Below, piece after piece: positions 36,533-45,744 of a stretch of DNA of 64,000 bases. Every line of letters starts with the position of its first letter. Position 1 is the first letter of the stretch. This DNA is from an uncultured Alphaproteobacteria bacterium. Its GTDB lineage: Bacteria > Pseudomonadota > Alphaproteobacteria > HIMB59 > GCA-002718135. Made by a program: the position numbers and the translations under genes. Location of the stretch: positions 1 through 64,000 of the forward strand of contig CACNNQ010000002.1 in NCBI GenBank assembly GCA_902621855.1, read 5' to 3'. Below the pieces are notes generated by a model. It searched no databases. It saw only the letters and a list, made by a program, of their open reading frames with translations, and had not been told where the DNA came from.

Positions 36533-37447
36533 TTAGATAAGTTTTTCAATTTCCTCACGAGTAGGCATAGAGTTTGCAGTGCCAATTCGTGTTGTTGAAA
36601 TGCCAGCAAAAGTGTTAGCAAACTTAATAGCGTCAAAAATTGATTTTTCTTCACAAAGAGCAGTTGCAAAAGCCCCAGAAAAAGCGTCCCCTGCACCTGA
36701 AGTATCAATAACTCTAGATCCTAGATCCAAAGCTGGTTCAAAATGTTTTTCCTTATCATTTTGAAAATAAACACCTTGATCACCAAGAGTAACTAATAAG
36801 TTTTTAACTCCAAGATTAAGGAGTTCTTGTCCGTATTGTTCCGCATCATCTTTATTTGCAATATCTCCTGAAACATAAAAACTAGCCTCTGACTCATTTG
36901 GTGTAAAATAATCGATTAATGGAAATACAGATGGATCAAGTTTGGCTGCGGGAGCTGGATTTAGAATTGTTGTTACATTATTTTCCTTTGCAATTTTTAA
37001 TGCATGAATGACAACATCCAATGGAGCCTCTAACTGCGTTAAAAAGATTGACGAATTTGTAATTACTTCTTTGGCATTATCGATATCTTCAATTGTTAAT
37101 GCACCTGCAGCACCTGGAACAACTGAAATAGCATTCTCTCCTGTATCTTTGTTAAGCAAAATTGCTGCAACACCTGTGTTATGTTCTTTGCTTATATAAA
37201 CAAAATCTGATCCAACATTTGTTTCTTTATAAATACGAAAAGCCATCTTCCCATAATCATCATCACCAACTTTTGTAATAAAATTAATAGATGCACCAGC
37301 TTTTCCTGCAGCAACAGATTGATTAGATCCTTTGCCTCCAGGACCAACAACAAAATCTTGACCCAAAATTGTCTCTCCAACTTTAGGAATTTTTCCAAAA
37401 AATGCTAAATCAGCAACAAATATACCTAGTATTGATAATTTATTCAT
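36533..37447 (-). CDS. rbsK: Ribokinase-family (PfkB) sugar kinase
   Basis: A 304-residue kinase of the ribokinase type. GPGGKGSNQSVAAGKAGA near 34-51 is PfkB signature 1, and DTSGAGDAFSGAFATAL near 247-263 is signature 2 with the catalytic Asp in GAGD. It phosphorylates a sugar, plausibly ribose, deoxyribose or a related pentose, in the cytoplasm. A second PfkB gene lies just upstream with only moderate similarity. The neighbourhood (isomerase, ABC transporter, deoC) supports pentose or deoxypentose use. Confidence 0.85.
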   Translation of the reverse strand: MNKLSILGIFVADLAFFGKIPKVGETILGQDFVVGPGGKGSNQSVAAGKAGASINFITKVGDDDYGKMAFRIYKETNVGSDFVYISKEHNTGVAAILLNKDTGENAISVVPGAAGALTIEDIDNAKEVITNSSIFLTQLEAPLDVVIHALKIAKENNVTTILNPAPAAKLDPSVFPLIDYFTPNESEASFYVSGDIANKDDAEQYGQELLNLGVKNLLVTLGDQGVYFQNDKEKHFEPALDLGSRVIDTSGAGDAFSGAFATALCEEKSIFDAIKFANTFAGISTTRIGTANSMPTREEIEKLI

Positions 37448-37493
37448 TAAAACTATCCTAATATAAATATTTAATTGGTAAACCTAATTTTCA

Positions 37494-38342
37494 TTAAGAC
37501 GATATAAATTCCGATGTTTTCTTGTTAGCAATTTTGATTGAATCTTCAAAGTCATTAGTTTCAATAAAATTAGAAATAAATTTTCCAGCAAAATAATCGC
37601 CAGCTCCATGCGCACTTTTTACATCTACAGAATGTGCTTTAATATGATCAATTTTTTTATTTTTTTCAAAGTAAACAACACCTTTGTCACCCAAAGTAAT
37701 AATTATCTTAGATACATAATTTGATAATTCTTCTGCTTGTCTTTTAAAATCTGTACTTTTTATATCCAAAAGTTGTTGGGATTCAATTTCATTAACAAGC
37801 AATATATCAACCAGATCAAATAGCTCATCATTGATTTTTTTAGCAGGTGCAGCGTTTAAGAAAACTCCTATATTTCTTTTTTTTGCCTCTATTGCAGCTT
37901 GAATATTAATTTTTTCTTTAATTTCATTTTGTATCATCAAAAATGAGCAATTTTTCCATAGACTATCATCACCAAATATTTTATCTGAAATATCCAAGTT
38001 TGCTCCTGAAATAACAACTGCACAGTAATTACCTTTTTTATTAGAAATAGCTACGCTCATCCCAGATGGACCAAAAGTTTTTAATAAAAACTTCTCTGAA
38101 ATATTATTTTTACTTAATTGGTTCATTAAATAATTAGCAAAATTATCATTACCAACAGCACTAACAAAATTTACATTGATGTTTTCTTTAACAAGAGCAG
38201 CAGCTTGATTTGCACCTTTGCCTCCCAATTTAGGATACCATTTTTTTCCAAGAACAGTCTCTCCTACTTCTGGAATTTTATCTGACTCTATGAAAATATC
38301 GTAGTGCAAACTACCTAAGACAACAATGTTCTTTGAAGACAT
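37494..38342 (-). CDS. Second ribokinase-family (PfkB) sugar kinase
   Basis: A 282-residue PfkB kinase. LGGKGANQAAALVKE near 36-50 is the first signature, and SAHGAGDYFAGKFI near 243-256 is the second, with the catalytic Asp kept but the usual Asp-Thr-x-Gly replaced by Ser-Ala-His-Gly. It starts immediately at the end of the isomerase gene (no gap), so the two are tightly coupled. The divergence from its neighbour suggests a different substrate rather than a recent duplication. Confidence 0.85.
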   Translation of the reverse strand: MSSKNIVVLGSLHYDIFIESDKIPEVGETVLGKKWYPKLGGKGANQAAALVKENINVNFVSAVGNDNFANYLMNQLSKNNISEKFLLKTFGPSGMSVAISNKKGNYCAVVISGANLDISDKIFGDDSLWKNCSFLMIQNEIKEKINIQAAIEAKKRNIGVFLNAAPAKKINDELFDLVDILLVNEIESQQLLDIKSTDFKRQAEELSNYVSKIIITLGDKGVVYFEKNKKIDHIKAHSVDVKSAHGAGDYFAGKFISNFIETNDFEDSIKIANKKTSEFISS

Positions 38343-39311
38343 TTATGGATATAAAATACTATTAAATATTCTATGAGAGGTAATAGAGTCTTGATTTTCG
38401 ATAGCTGTAGTTAATTCATTATTCAATAAAAGTTTATCAACTAATTTTAGTTGTTTTTTTACAGTTTCAATATTTAATTCACATTCTTTTACTGGATCCA
38501 TATTTGTTATATCTGGAAAAGTATCAAAGTAAATTGGTCCATCATAATTTGTTTTTGCAACATAATAGAGTAGTTCAATTGTAGCTAATTGATGAACAGA
38601 ACCTACCATTAAACCATCATCTCTTTTTCCATAACCATCATTTAAATGTAAACCTAAAATCTTCGAGTGTTTATCAATTAATGCTGCTACTAATGCTGGT
38701 TGCTCATTAGAATATAAAATATGAGCAAAATCTATAGTAACTCCAATATTATCTAAATTTATTTCTTTAATTGCTAGTAATGTAGTTCCTAAATTTGATA
38801 GTAATGAATAAGCTCTTGGTTCATTAGGCTTATATTCAATACTTACAAAACAATCTTTATCATATTCTGCAATTTCTTTTATGGCTTGAATTTCATCATT
38901 CCAAATTTTTTTATAATCAACTTGAAAACCATAATCAAATCCATCTTGACCTAGCCAAACAGTTAATAAATTTGAATTAATTTCTCTTAAACCATCTATC
39001 GCTTTTTTCGTTAAATCAATGGCCTCTTGGCGAACTTTTTTATTGGGATTCGTAAATGCTCCTAATTTGAATGAAGGATTAGTATAATACCTCATGGCAA
39101 GACCATTTATACTTAATCCAGAATCGTTAGTAATCTTAGCAATATCTATGAGTGAAGGTTCACTGTGATCAGGAAAATTTAAATCAACGTGTGTTAAACC
39201 TTTTGCTTTTGATGCTCTTTTGATCAAATCTCTAACAGTTGGTTTTTGAGAAGAATACCAATTAGATTTAAAAGAGTTAAGTCTTGTTGCGAACTTGTTT
39301 TTATGTATCAT
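38343..39311 (-). CDS. Sugar isomerase/epimerase, xylose-isomerase-like TIM barrel
   Basis: A 322-residue TIM-barrel protein. Metal ligands are likely in VSIEYKPNEPR (Glu), GVTIDFAHIL (Asp/His), GLHLNDGYGKRDDG (His/Asp) and IYFDTFPD (Asp). These fit metal-dependent ketose/aldose isomerases such as L-rhamnose or D-xylose isomerase relatives. It is divergent from the ABC binding-protein gene with a 100-nt gap and leads the kinase run, so it likely acts on the imported sugar. The exact substrate is not readable. Confidence 0.83.
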   Translation of the reverse strand: MIHKNKFATRLNSFKSNWYSSQKPTVRDLIKRASKAKGLTHVDLNFPDHSEPSLIDIAKITNDSGLSINGLAMRYYTNPSFKLGAFTNPNKKVRQEAIDLTKKAIDGLREINSNLLTVWLGQDGFDYGFQVDYKKIWNDEIQAIKEIAEYDKDCFVSIEYKPNEPRAYSLLSNLGTTLLAIKEINLDNIGVTIDFAHILYSNEQPALVAALIDKHSKILGLHLNDGYGKRDDGLMVGSVHQLATIELLYYVAKTNYDGPIYFDTFPDITNMDPVKECELNIETVKKQLKLVDKLLLNNELTTAIENQDSITSHRIFNSILYP

Positions 39312-39348
39312 TTATTACCAAAAATAAATCTCTTTTTAATGTTTTTCT

Positions 39349-39406
39349 TGTTGCCTTACCAATCTTATATTTATAAAACTTAATTATTATAATTTTCATT
39401 GGGAGG
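39349..39406 (+). promoter_or_regulatory. Promoter and strong ribosome binding site of the sugar-binding protein gene
   Basis: A plausible -35 TTGTTG at 39349 and -10 TATAAA at 39372 lie 17 bp apart. The clear part is GGGAGG at 39401-39406, five nt before the ATG at 39412, one of the few strong Shine-Dalgarno sites in the window. It fits a highly expressed periplasmic binding protein. The -35/-10 assignment is tentative. Confidence 0.5.
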
Positions 39407-39411
39407 ATATA

Positions 39412-41079
39412 ATGAAAAAATCGCTATACGAATACGCTATCAAACATGCCATGAATAGACGTAGCTTTGTTAAAGGAGCTGCCTCAGCTGGTGCGATAGC
39501 TGCAATGAGTGGTGGATTGTCATCGGTTGCATCAAGTGCGCTTGCCGATGGTCATTCAGAACTTAGAAAAGCTATTCTTAAGATTCCTGGAGTCGGTGTA
39601 GGCTCACCTGGAGATGCTGACTGGCAAAAAGTCGGTGAGATGTGTTTAGGTGGAACTAAAGAAAGAGTTAAAGAAGGTGAATTCAAGGGTGTTGAATTGA
39701 ACTTTTTAGGTTTAGACAGCTTAAACCTTCATAACATGCTTCACAGAGGTTTCTTAAAACCTTGGGAAAAATATACTGGTGCAAAAATTAATTGGATTGA
39801 CTTAGCTCAAGCTGATTACAATGCAAGACTTCAGCAATCAATTGCTACTGGAACGGTTGATTTTGATATCGTTCAATCAGGAGCTCCTTACGAAGGAGAT
39901 TTATGTGGAAAGAAATTACTTTCTGAAATGCCTGGCTGGGTAGCAGATCAAATTGACTTAGCAGATTATGTAGGCTATCTTCAAGCACCTGTAGGAACTT
40001 GGGAAGGAAAAACATATAGAATTTCAATTGATGGAGATTGTCATAACTTTAACTATAGAACAGACTACTTCGAAAATGAAGAATTAGCTAAAGCCTGGAA
40101 AGATGAAGGTCATGAAGGTAACTGGGAAGTTCCAACTACATGGCAAAAAGTTACAGAAGTTTCAAAATTCCTTAGAGGAAAGAAACATGCTGGTTTTCCT
40201 GCTTATGGTTATCTAGACGTTCAAAAGGGTTGGGGTGGATTTGCATTCTATTATCTTGGAAGTATTGCTACTGCTTATGGAAAACATCCTAGCAGTCCGG
40301 CATTCTTGTTTGAACCAGAAACTATGAAACCTATGGTTAATAATCCAGCTTGGGTAAGAGCTATTCAAGATGTTCTTGATAGAAGAGATTGTCAGCCACC
40401 AGATCAAATTAATGCTGATCCTGGCGTTACTGGTTTCAGTCAATTCTTAGCTGGAACAGGTTCTATGTGTGCTTGGTGGGGAGATGTTGGATCAAATGCT
40501 AACACTTCTGATGAGTCATTAATTCAAGGTAACGTTGGATTTGATATTTTACCTGGTTCTGATGATGTTTATAACTGGCAAACTGGAAGCTGGGAAACTT
40601 TACCAAGTGGACCTAACTATGCTCCTAATATGGCATATATTGGTTGGGGACTATATTGTATGAAAACAGTAGATGAAGATTCAGCGAAAAAGAAAGCTGC
40701 TTGGTCTGCATGTGCTCATATTGGTGGTAAAGATTTATCACTATGGATGTCAATGTATCCTTCAGGATTCCAACCATATAGAAACAGTCACTTTAATATT
40801 GATGAGTGGACTGGTGCTGGTTACACTGAAGCGTTTGCATCAGACTATTTAGCTTCTGAGGCTGATTCTTATAATCACCCTAATGCTGCTATTGAACCAC
40901 GTATACCTGGTATCTTCCAATACTACAGTATTGCTGAAGACGAACTGTCCAAAATATACGCAGGCCAATATGATGCTCAAACTGGAGCTGATAACATTGC
41001 TAAAGCTTGGGATGATATTACAGACCAAATTGGTAGAGAAAGCCAAATTAAGCTTTATAAAGCTTCGTTAGGTATGTAA
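39412..41079 (+). CDS. Sugar ABC transporter substrate-binding protein, Tat-exported
   Basis: A 555-residue periplasmic binding protein, longer than the usual ~420 of the family-1 sugar binders. A twin-arginine signal (MNRRSFVKG, residues 14-22) and an Ala/Gly-rich hydrophobic stretch end at a cleavage site near SSALADG (~46). The mature part has the extended solute-binding fold with many Trp residues. Codon use is visibly less A/T-biased than its neighbours, as for strongly expressed genes. It is followed by a terminator-like hairpin and then two permease genes. Confidence 0.9.
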   Translation: MKKSLYEYAIKHAMNRRSFVKGAASAGAIAAMSGGLSSVASSALADGHSELRKAILKIPGVGVGSPGDADWQKVGEMCLGGTKERVKEGEFKGVELNFLGLDSLNLHNMLHRGFLKPWEKYTGAKINWIDLAQADYNARLQQSIATGTVDFDIVQSGAPYEGDLCGKKLLSEMPGWVADQIDLADYVGYLQAPVGTWEGKTYRISIDGDCHNFNYRTDYFENEELAKAWKDEGHEGNWEVPTTWQKVTEVSKFLRGKKHAGFPAYGYLDVQKGWGGFAFYYLGSIATAYGKHPSSPAFLFEPETMKPMVNNPAWVRAIQDVLDRRDCQPPDQINADPGVTGFSQFLAGTGSMCAWWGDVGSNANTSDESLIQGNVGFDILPGSDDVYNWQTGSWETLPSGPNYAPNMAYIGWGLYCMKTVDEDSAKKKAAWSACAHIGGKDLSLWMSMYPSGFQPYRNSHFNIDEWTGAGYTEAFASDYLASEADSYNHPNAAIEPRIPGIFQYYSIAEDELSKIYAGQYDAQTGADNIAKAWDDITDQIGRESQIKLYKASLGM

Positions 41080-41088
41080 AAATTTTAT

Positions 41089-41121
41089 TCTAGCGACTTT
41101 TTTAAAGTCGCTAGATTTTTT
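41089..41121 (+). terminator. Hairpin with U-tract after the binding-protein gene
   Basis: A 12-bp perfect stem (TCTAGCGACTTT paired with AAAGTCGCTAGA, 3-nt loop) is followed by six T. It lies in the 62-nt gap between the binding-protein and permease genes. It fits a partial terminator, or an mRNA-stabilising 3' hairpin, that gives more binding protein than permease. It is the strongest terminator in the window. Confidence 0.85.
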
Positions 41122-41141
41122 AATATGATTTCCTTGAAATA

Positions 41142-42260
41142 ATGAATGAAATTAAAATAATAGAACGTGACCCTTTATATGTCGTATCTAAATCTAGTGT
41201 AAATCCTAAAACTATAAGAGCTGGCAAACTAATAGTTTGGTCTTCTTTTTTATTGATGGTTTTTATTGGGTTAATTCAAGCCTTATATACTTTTGAAAAA
41301 ATAAATTTTGGTTTCTCAAATTGGAGACCTCTTCTTTATTCATATATTTTGTGGGCTATTGCTATTGGATACTCTCGTGTCCTAATCTACGGTGAAAGAG
41401 GTAAAAGAAACTTGTTTATTTTTCCAGCAGTAATGTTCATTATTTCTATTGTTATTTTCCCAATTTTATTTGGATTATATATATCTTTCAGTGATTGGAA
41501 TTTAAGTTCAATCGATGGACGAAAATTTAATGGCTTAGATAACTTTTATCAAATGATTGCAGATCCATATTATTGGAATGCATTAAAGAATATGATTTAC
41601 TATATTCTTGCAGTGCTTGTTGAATTTGCAATAGCATTTCTTTTAGCTATATTGTTGAACACACAAATTAGAGGTAGAAAATTCTTTAGAATTGCATTTC
41701 TAATTCCACTAATGTTGAGTCCAGTTGCTGTAAGTTGGATGGTAGGTAAATCTATGCTCGAACAACGTTTTGGCCCAGTAGCTAGTTTTGCCAGATGGTT
41801 AGGATGGGAAACTCCGACATTTTTTAGTAATCCTGAAATTGCTAGATTAACAATGATGTGTATGGATGCGTGGACATTTATACCACTCATGATAATTATG
41901 TTACTAGCAGGTTTGCAGGCATTACCAAAAGAAGTTTTAGAGGCAGCTAAAGTAGATGGTGCAAATAAGTGGACTATGTTTAAAAACATAATTTTTCCTA
42001 TTATGCTTCCTGTATCTCTTACAACACTAGTTATTAGAATTATTTTTAAACTTAAACTAGCCGATATAATAATCATCGTAACAGCCGGAGGGCCAGGCGG
42101 TGCTACTGATAGTGTAACTAGTTTTATAGTAAGAGAATACAGAGACAGATCAAATGTAGGCTATGGAACTCTTTTGTCTTTTGTTTATTTAGTTATAATT
42201 ATTATATTTATGACCATTTTGATACGTTTTGTGAGTAGATGGTTACAAAGAGAGGCATAA
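41142..42260 (+). CDS. Sugar ABC transporter permease, MalF type
   Basis: A 372-residue permease with eight or so membrane segments: an extra pair near residues 30-85 precedes the standard six. The EAA loop reads EAAKVDGANKWTMFKNIIFP near 264-283, the site for the ATPase. It pairs with the following MalG-type permease to form the channel for the sugar bound by the Tat-exported binding protein. A short polar N-terminus precedes the first helix. Confidence 0.9.
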   Translation: MNEIKIIERDPLYVVSKSSVNPKTIRAGKLIVWSSFLLMVFIGLIQALYTFEKINFGFSNWRPLLYSYILWAIAIGYSRVLIYGERGKRNLFIFPAVMFIISIVIFPILFGLYISFSDWNLSSIDGRKFNGLDNFYQMIADPYYWNALKNMIYYILAVLVEFAIAFLLAILLNTQIRGRKFFRIAFLIPLMLSPVAVSWMVGKSMLEQRFGPVASFARWLGWETPTFFSNPEIARLTMMCMDAWTFIPLMIIMLLAGLQALPKEVLEAAKVDGANKWTMFKNIIFPIMLPVSLTTLVIRIIFKLKLADIIIIVTAGGPGGATDSVTSFIVREYRDRSNVGYGTLLSFVYLVIIIIFMTILIRFVSRWLQREA

Positions 42261-43135
42261 TGAAAAAAGATTTACCTGAAAAAATTTTGATTTATGGAAT
42301 TCTTATATTATGGACATTTATTTGTTTATTCCCAATCTATTGGACAGCTACAACATCTTTTAAAACAGCTGCTAGTGTTACACAGGGCTTACTGATACCA
42401 TGGATAGATTTTGAACCTGCATGGAAAGGCTGGAAAAATTTAGGACTTTCTCCTGATACTATTTTTACAGAGTCAAATCCAAGAGAAGAATTTCTTGCTC
42501 GTTTCTTTAATACTGCGATAATATCTTCTAGCGCATCAGCTTTAGCGGTTATTCTTGGATCATTTGCAGCTTATGGTTTAAGTAGATTTAATTACAAATT
42601 TGGTTTTATGCGTAATCCAGATATTTCATTCTTTTTTTTATCTCAATTAATTTTACCTCCAGTTGTTTTAGCTCTTCCATTATTAGTTTTATATAGAGAA
42701 CTTGATCTTCTAGATACTCACATAGGAATGATAATGATTTATACCTTAACTGTTCTTCCAATTGTAATTTGGATTATGCGAGATCAATTTAATGCAGTAC
42801 CAATAGAGTTAGAAGAAGCAGCCTTAGTTGATGGTGCAAGTGTTTGGGGTAGTTTTTTTAGAGTAGTTTTTCCTATTGTTTTACCTGGAATTGCAAGTGC
42901 ATTTATTTTATGCTTAATACTTTGTTGGAATGAATATTTTCTTGCTGCTTTAATCACAAGTACAGATGCTAAAACTATGCCTGTAATGGTTGCTTCACAA
43001 ATATCTTCTCAAAGTATTAAATGGTGGAATATGGCAGCAATTTCACTAGCTCTATGCTTTCCACTGATAGTTGTAGCTATTTTCTTAGAACGTTATATCG
43101 TAAAAGGAATGGCAGCTGGCGCAGTTAAGGGTTAA
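42260..43135 (+). CDS. Sugar ABC transporter permease, MalG type
   Basis: A ~291-residue permease with six membrane segments. The EAA loop is LEEAALVDGASVWGSFFRVVF near residues 180-200 (only the key part given). I choose the ATG at 42260, which overlaps the upstream stop (TAATG) and has AGAGAGG a few nt before it; a longer frame from 42239 is possible. No nucleotide-binding subunit follows, as the next gene is a convergent kinase overlapping by 4 bp. Confidence 0.9.
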   Translation: MKKDLPEKILIYGILILWTFICLFPIYWTATTSFKTAASVTQGLLIPWIDFEPAWKGWKNLGLSPDTIFTESNPREEFLARFFNTAIISSSASALAVILGSFAAYGLSRFNYKFGFMRNPDISFFFLSQLILPPVVLALPLLVLYRELDLLDTHIGMIMIYTLTVLPIVIWIMRDQFNAVPIELEEAALVDGASVWGSFFRVVFPIVLPGIASAFILCLILCWNEYFLAALITSTDAKTMPVMVASQISSQSIKWWNMAAISLALCFPLIVVAIFLERYIVKGMAAGAVKG

Positions 43136-44634
43136 TTATTTAATTTTTTCATTAAATGCTTGGTACTTCCATATAATTCTCTAAAAACCTCATATCCTTT
43201 ATTATAGACATCTTTATTCTCTAAATTTGCTTTTATTTCATATTCTATTTCATTCCATTTATTAAAGTCACCTTTGTTTAATTCACCAATTGTACAAGCT
43301 GAAAGAAACGCATCCCCATACGATGCGCCTATTGTTTTTTTTCTTAAAATTTGATTTAGACCAATAATATCAGAAGTCGTATGTGACCATACTCTATTTT
43401 TAGTACCGCCACCTACACTAAATAAGTTTTTTGGCGAGGCATCTAATTCTTTAAATACATCAAAAACATGGTTAGTTCCATACGCAATTCCTTCAAAAAT
43501 AGATCTATACATATCAGCTCTATTATGAGTAAGATCAAGACCAAAAAAAGTTCCTTTAGCATTTGTATCATGAATTGGAGTACGCTCTCCTGAAAAATAT
43601 GGAAGAAAAACAATTCCTTTTGAACCAGGAGGTGATTTATCAGCTTCTTTTGCTAATTTAATAAAAATATCATCTCCACTTAATTCCTTTGCAAAATTAT
43701 TTTTAAACCAATGTGTTAAAGTTCCACTTGTTGCCAATCCTCCCATTGAAGAGTGCTCACCTTTAAAAAGCCAAGGAGAATACCAAAGTCTTTTATCTGA
43801 TAAAATTTTATCTGTAACTAAAATATAGAACATCGTTGAACCGTACATCATCATCATATCTCCTGCACTAAACACACCCACGCTGATTGCTTCTGCAGCT
43901 GCATCAATAGTTCCAGAAGTAACTGTTGTTCCCTCTGCTAAACCTGTTTCTATTGAAGCAGATTTTGAAATTTCTCCAATAATCTCATTTGTCCAAACTA
44001 GTTTAGGTAATTTTTCTAAATCAATAATTCCATCATTAAGTTCATTACTCCAAGCTTGTTTATTTATATCATAAAGTGGGCTAACAAAAGCAGCTGAAAA
44101 ATGATCTATTATATAATTTCCAGTTAATTTAAAATTTATAAATCCTGTACCATTCACAATCTTATTTGTTTTAGCATAAACATCTGGTCTATTATTTTTT
44201 AACCATAAAATCTTTGGTCCTACCTGTTGTGAAGTTAAAACATTTCCATTAAATTGCATAATTTTTTCTTCGCCAATTGAAGAATTCAACAGATCTATTT
44301 CTTTATGAGCTCTAGTATCAACACCGTAAAGTACTGCGTTCATTAACGGATTACCTTCTTTATCAAGAGGGAGCATACAAGGCCCAATGGTGCTAGCTGA
44401 TACAGCTAAAATATCTTTAGGATTGCATTTTGAATCTTTGATAAGTTTATTAGATACATAAGTAAAATCACCCCACCAATCTTCAATTGGTCTATGTTCA
44501 GCCCAACCACTTTGGGGCACAATCATTTCATGTTTTCTTGCAGCTTGAGAAATTATTTCTCCACTTTTATTTACTATGACACCTTTCGTTTCATAAGTAC
44601 CTATATCTATCCCAAGAAAATATTTTTCTGACAT
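43132..44634 (-). CDS. FGGY-family carbohydrate kinase (xylulokinase-like)
   Basis: A 500-residue kinase with the FGGY layout. DIGTYETKGVIVN near 6-18 is the N-terminal ATPase motif, GWAEHRPIEDWW follows, and YFSGERTP and GGGTKNRVW lie in the C-terminal domain. It likely phosphorylates a ketopentose or related sugar such as xylulose, ribulose or apulose. It ends the minus-strand run begun by deoC. With the split transketolase in the same run, a ketose-phosphate product would feed directly into the transketolase. Confidence 0.88.
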   Translation of the reverse strand: MSEKYFLGIDIGTYETKGVIVNKSGEIISQAARKHEMIVPQSGWAEHRPIEDWWGDFTYVSNKLIKDSKCNPKDILAVSASTIGPCMLPLDKEGNPLMNAVLYGVDTRAHKEIDLLNSSIGEEKIMQFNGNVLTSQQVGPKILWLKNNRPDVYAKTNKIVNGTGFINFKLTGNYIIDHFSAAFVSPLYDINKQAWSNELNDGIIDLEKLPKLVWTNEIIGEISKSASIETGLAEGTTVTSGTIDAAAEAISVGVFSAGDMMMMYGSTMFYILVTDKILSDKRLWYSPWLFKGEHSSMGGLATSGTLTHWFKNNFAKELSGDDIFIKLAKEADKSPPGSKGIVFLPYFSGERTPIHDTNAKGTFFGLDLTHNRADMYRSIFEGIAYGTNHVFDVFKELDASPKNLFSVGGGTKNRVWSHTTSDIIGLNQILRKKTIGASYGDAFLSACTIGELNKGDFNKWNEIEYEIKANLENKDVYNKGYEVFRELYGSTKHLMKKLNN

Positions 44635-44640
44635 TAAGAA

Positions 44641-45744
44641 TTACCTTACAAGTTTAAAATTTTTATCTATTTTATTTATAGCAGTTAAAATAAGGTTTTT
44701 TAAATCAATAAGATCGTTTAAATTACAAACTTCTCTTGATGAATGTGAATAACGCATTGGAAAACCTACATCAATAGTAGCAATTCCTTGATTTGCAAAT
44801 TGCACATAGGAAGCATCAGTTAATATTCCTGAAGCTACACTTCTCTGTAAATTTATTTTTTTTAATTTTGCTGATTTTTCAAAGACTTCAACGATAGATT
44901 TGTGAGGTATAACGCCATTTAAAGTTCCTCGTCCGTGAAAAGAAAATAAACTAATACAAGGTCCTTTTCCCAGGATAATATCACTTGTATCTGTCATGTC
45001 AGAAGTATCTGATGATAATGAAAGATCTACTTGAATAGCAATTTCAGGTTTTAAAGAATTTATGACAGGAAGAATCCCTCTTAAATTAAATTCTTCTTGA
45101 ACAGAAAAAACAATATGTACTGTGGGTCTTTTTTTTAATTTCATTAATGAGATTGCTACATTTAAAATTACTACACAACCTGCTCTATCATCTAGTGAGG
45201 AACCACAAACATTATTATTAGATAGTTTCTTATAGTATGGAGCGTAGGTAACTGGACTACCAATTTCAATCCCATTTTTTAAAACATCACTTTTATTTTT
45301 AAAACCTGCATCAACATATATATTTTTAATAGGTGTAACATTATATTTTTCATCTGGCTTTGTTGCATGATGAGACTTATTTCCAATAATACCTTTTATT
45401 AATTCGTTATTGTTATTAACAATAACAATATCTTGAGAAGCTAGAGATTTTTCTGGAATACCTCCCACTCTTTCAACGCGAAGAAACCCATTATTTTCAA
45501 TTTTTTTTACAACAAATCCAAGTTGATCCATATGTGCGAAAAGAATAACAGAGGGCAAGCTTTCATCACCTTGCATTGTACAAATCAAATTTCCTAAAAC
45601 ATCACTAGTTGTATTAAGTGAATTTTTTTTAAGGTATTTTTTAAGATAATTTCTTACATTAATTTCATAACCTGATAAACCTGAAATTAAAACTAGATCT
45701 TCCAGTGTTTTACTAAAAGAATTAATTTCTTTTGTATTAGGCAT
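44641..45744 (-). CDS. M42-family metallohydrolase (SgcX/FrvX-like)
   Basis: A 367-residue M42 aminopeptidase-fold enzyme. The two-metal site looks intact: H71 and D73 in FAHMDQ, D184 in SLDDRAGC, E216/E217 in VQEEFNLRG, D239 in QVDLSLSSD, and a C-terminal His in MRYSHSSREV. Family members are cytosolic aminopeptidases, but the relatives SgcX and FrvX sit in E. coli sugar operons with unknown roles. Here it overlaps by 8 nt a BtpA/SgcQ-type gene, as in the E. coli sgc cluster. A deblocking peptidase or deacylase role is possible. Confidence 0.83.
   Translation of the reverse strand: MPNTKEINSFSKTLEDLVLISGLSGYEINVRNYLKKYLKKNSLNTTSDVLGNLICTMQGDESLPSVILFAHMDQLGFVVKKIENNGFLRVERVGGIPEKSLASQDIVIVNNNNELIKGIIGNKSHHATKPDEKYNVTPIKNIYVDAGFKNKSDVLKNGIEIGSPVTYAPYYKKLSNNNVCGSSLDDRAGCVVILNVAISLMKLKKRPTVHIVFSVQEEFNLRGILPVINSLKPEIAIQVDLSLSSDTSDMTDTSDIILGKGPCISLFSFHGRGTLNGVIPHKSIVEVFEKSAKLKKINLQRSVASGILTDASYVQFANQGIATIDVGFPMRYSHSSREVCNLNDLIDLKNLILTAINKIDKNFKLVR

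Noticed and set aside
41600..42076. 158-residue open frame antisense to the MalF-type permease
   Set aside because: It lies wholly opposite a conserved permease with EAA loop and is best explained as a shadow frame; the same holds for long frames opposite mreC, livM, mrcA and sufB.
44641..45744. Cellulase or endoglucanase
   Set aside because: M42 proteins were once annotated as endoglucanase M, but the metal ligands and fold are those of aminopeptidase-like enzymes; glycan hydrolysis is not supported.
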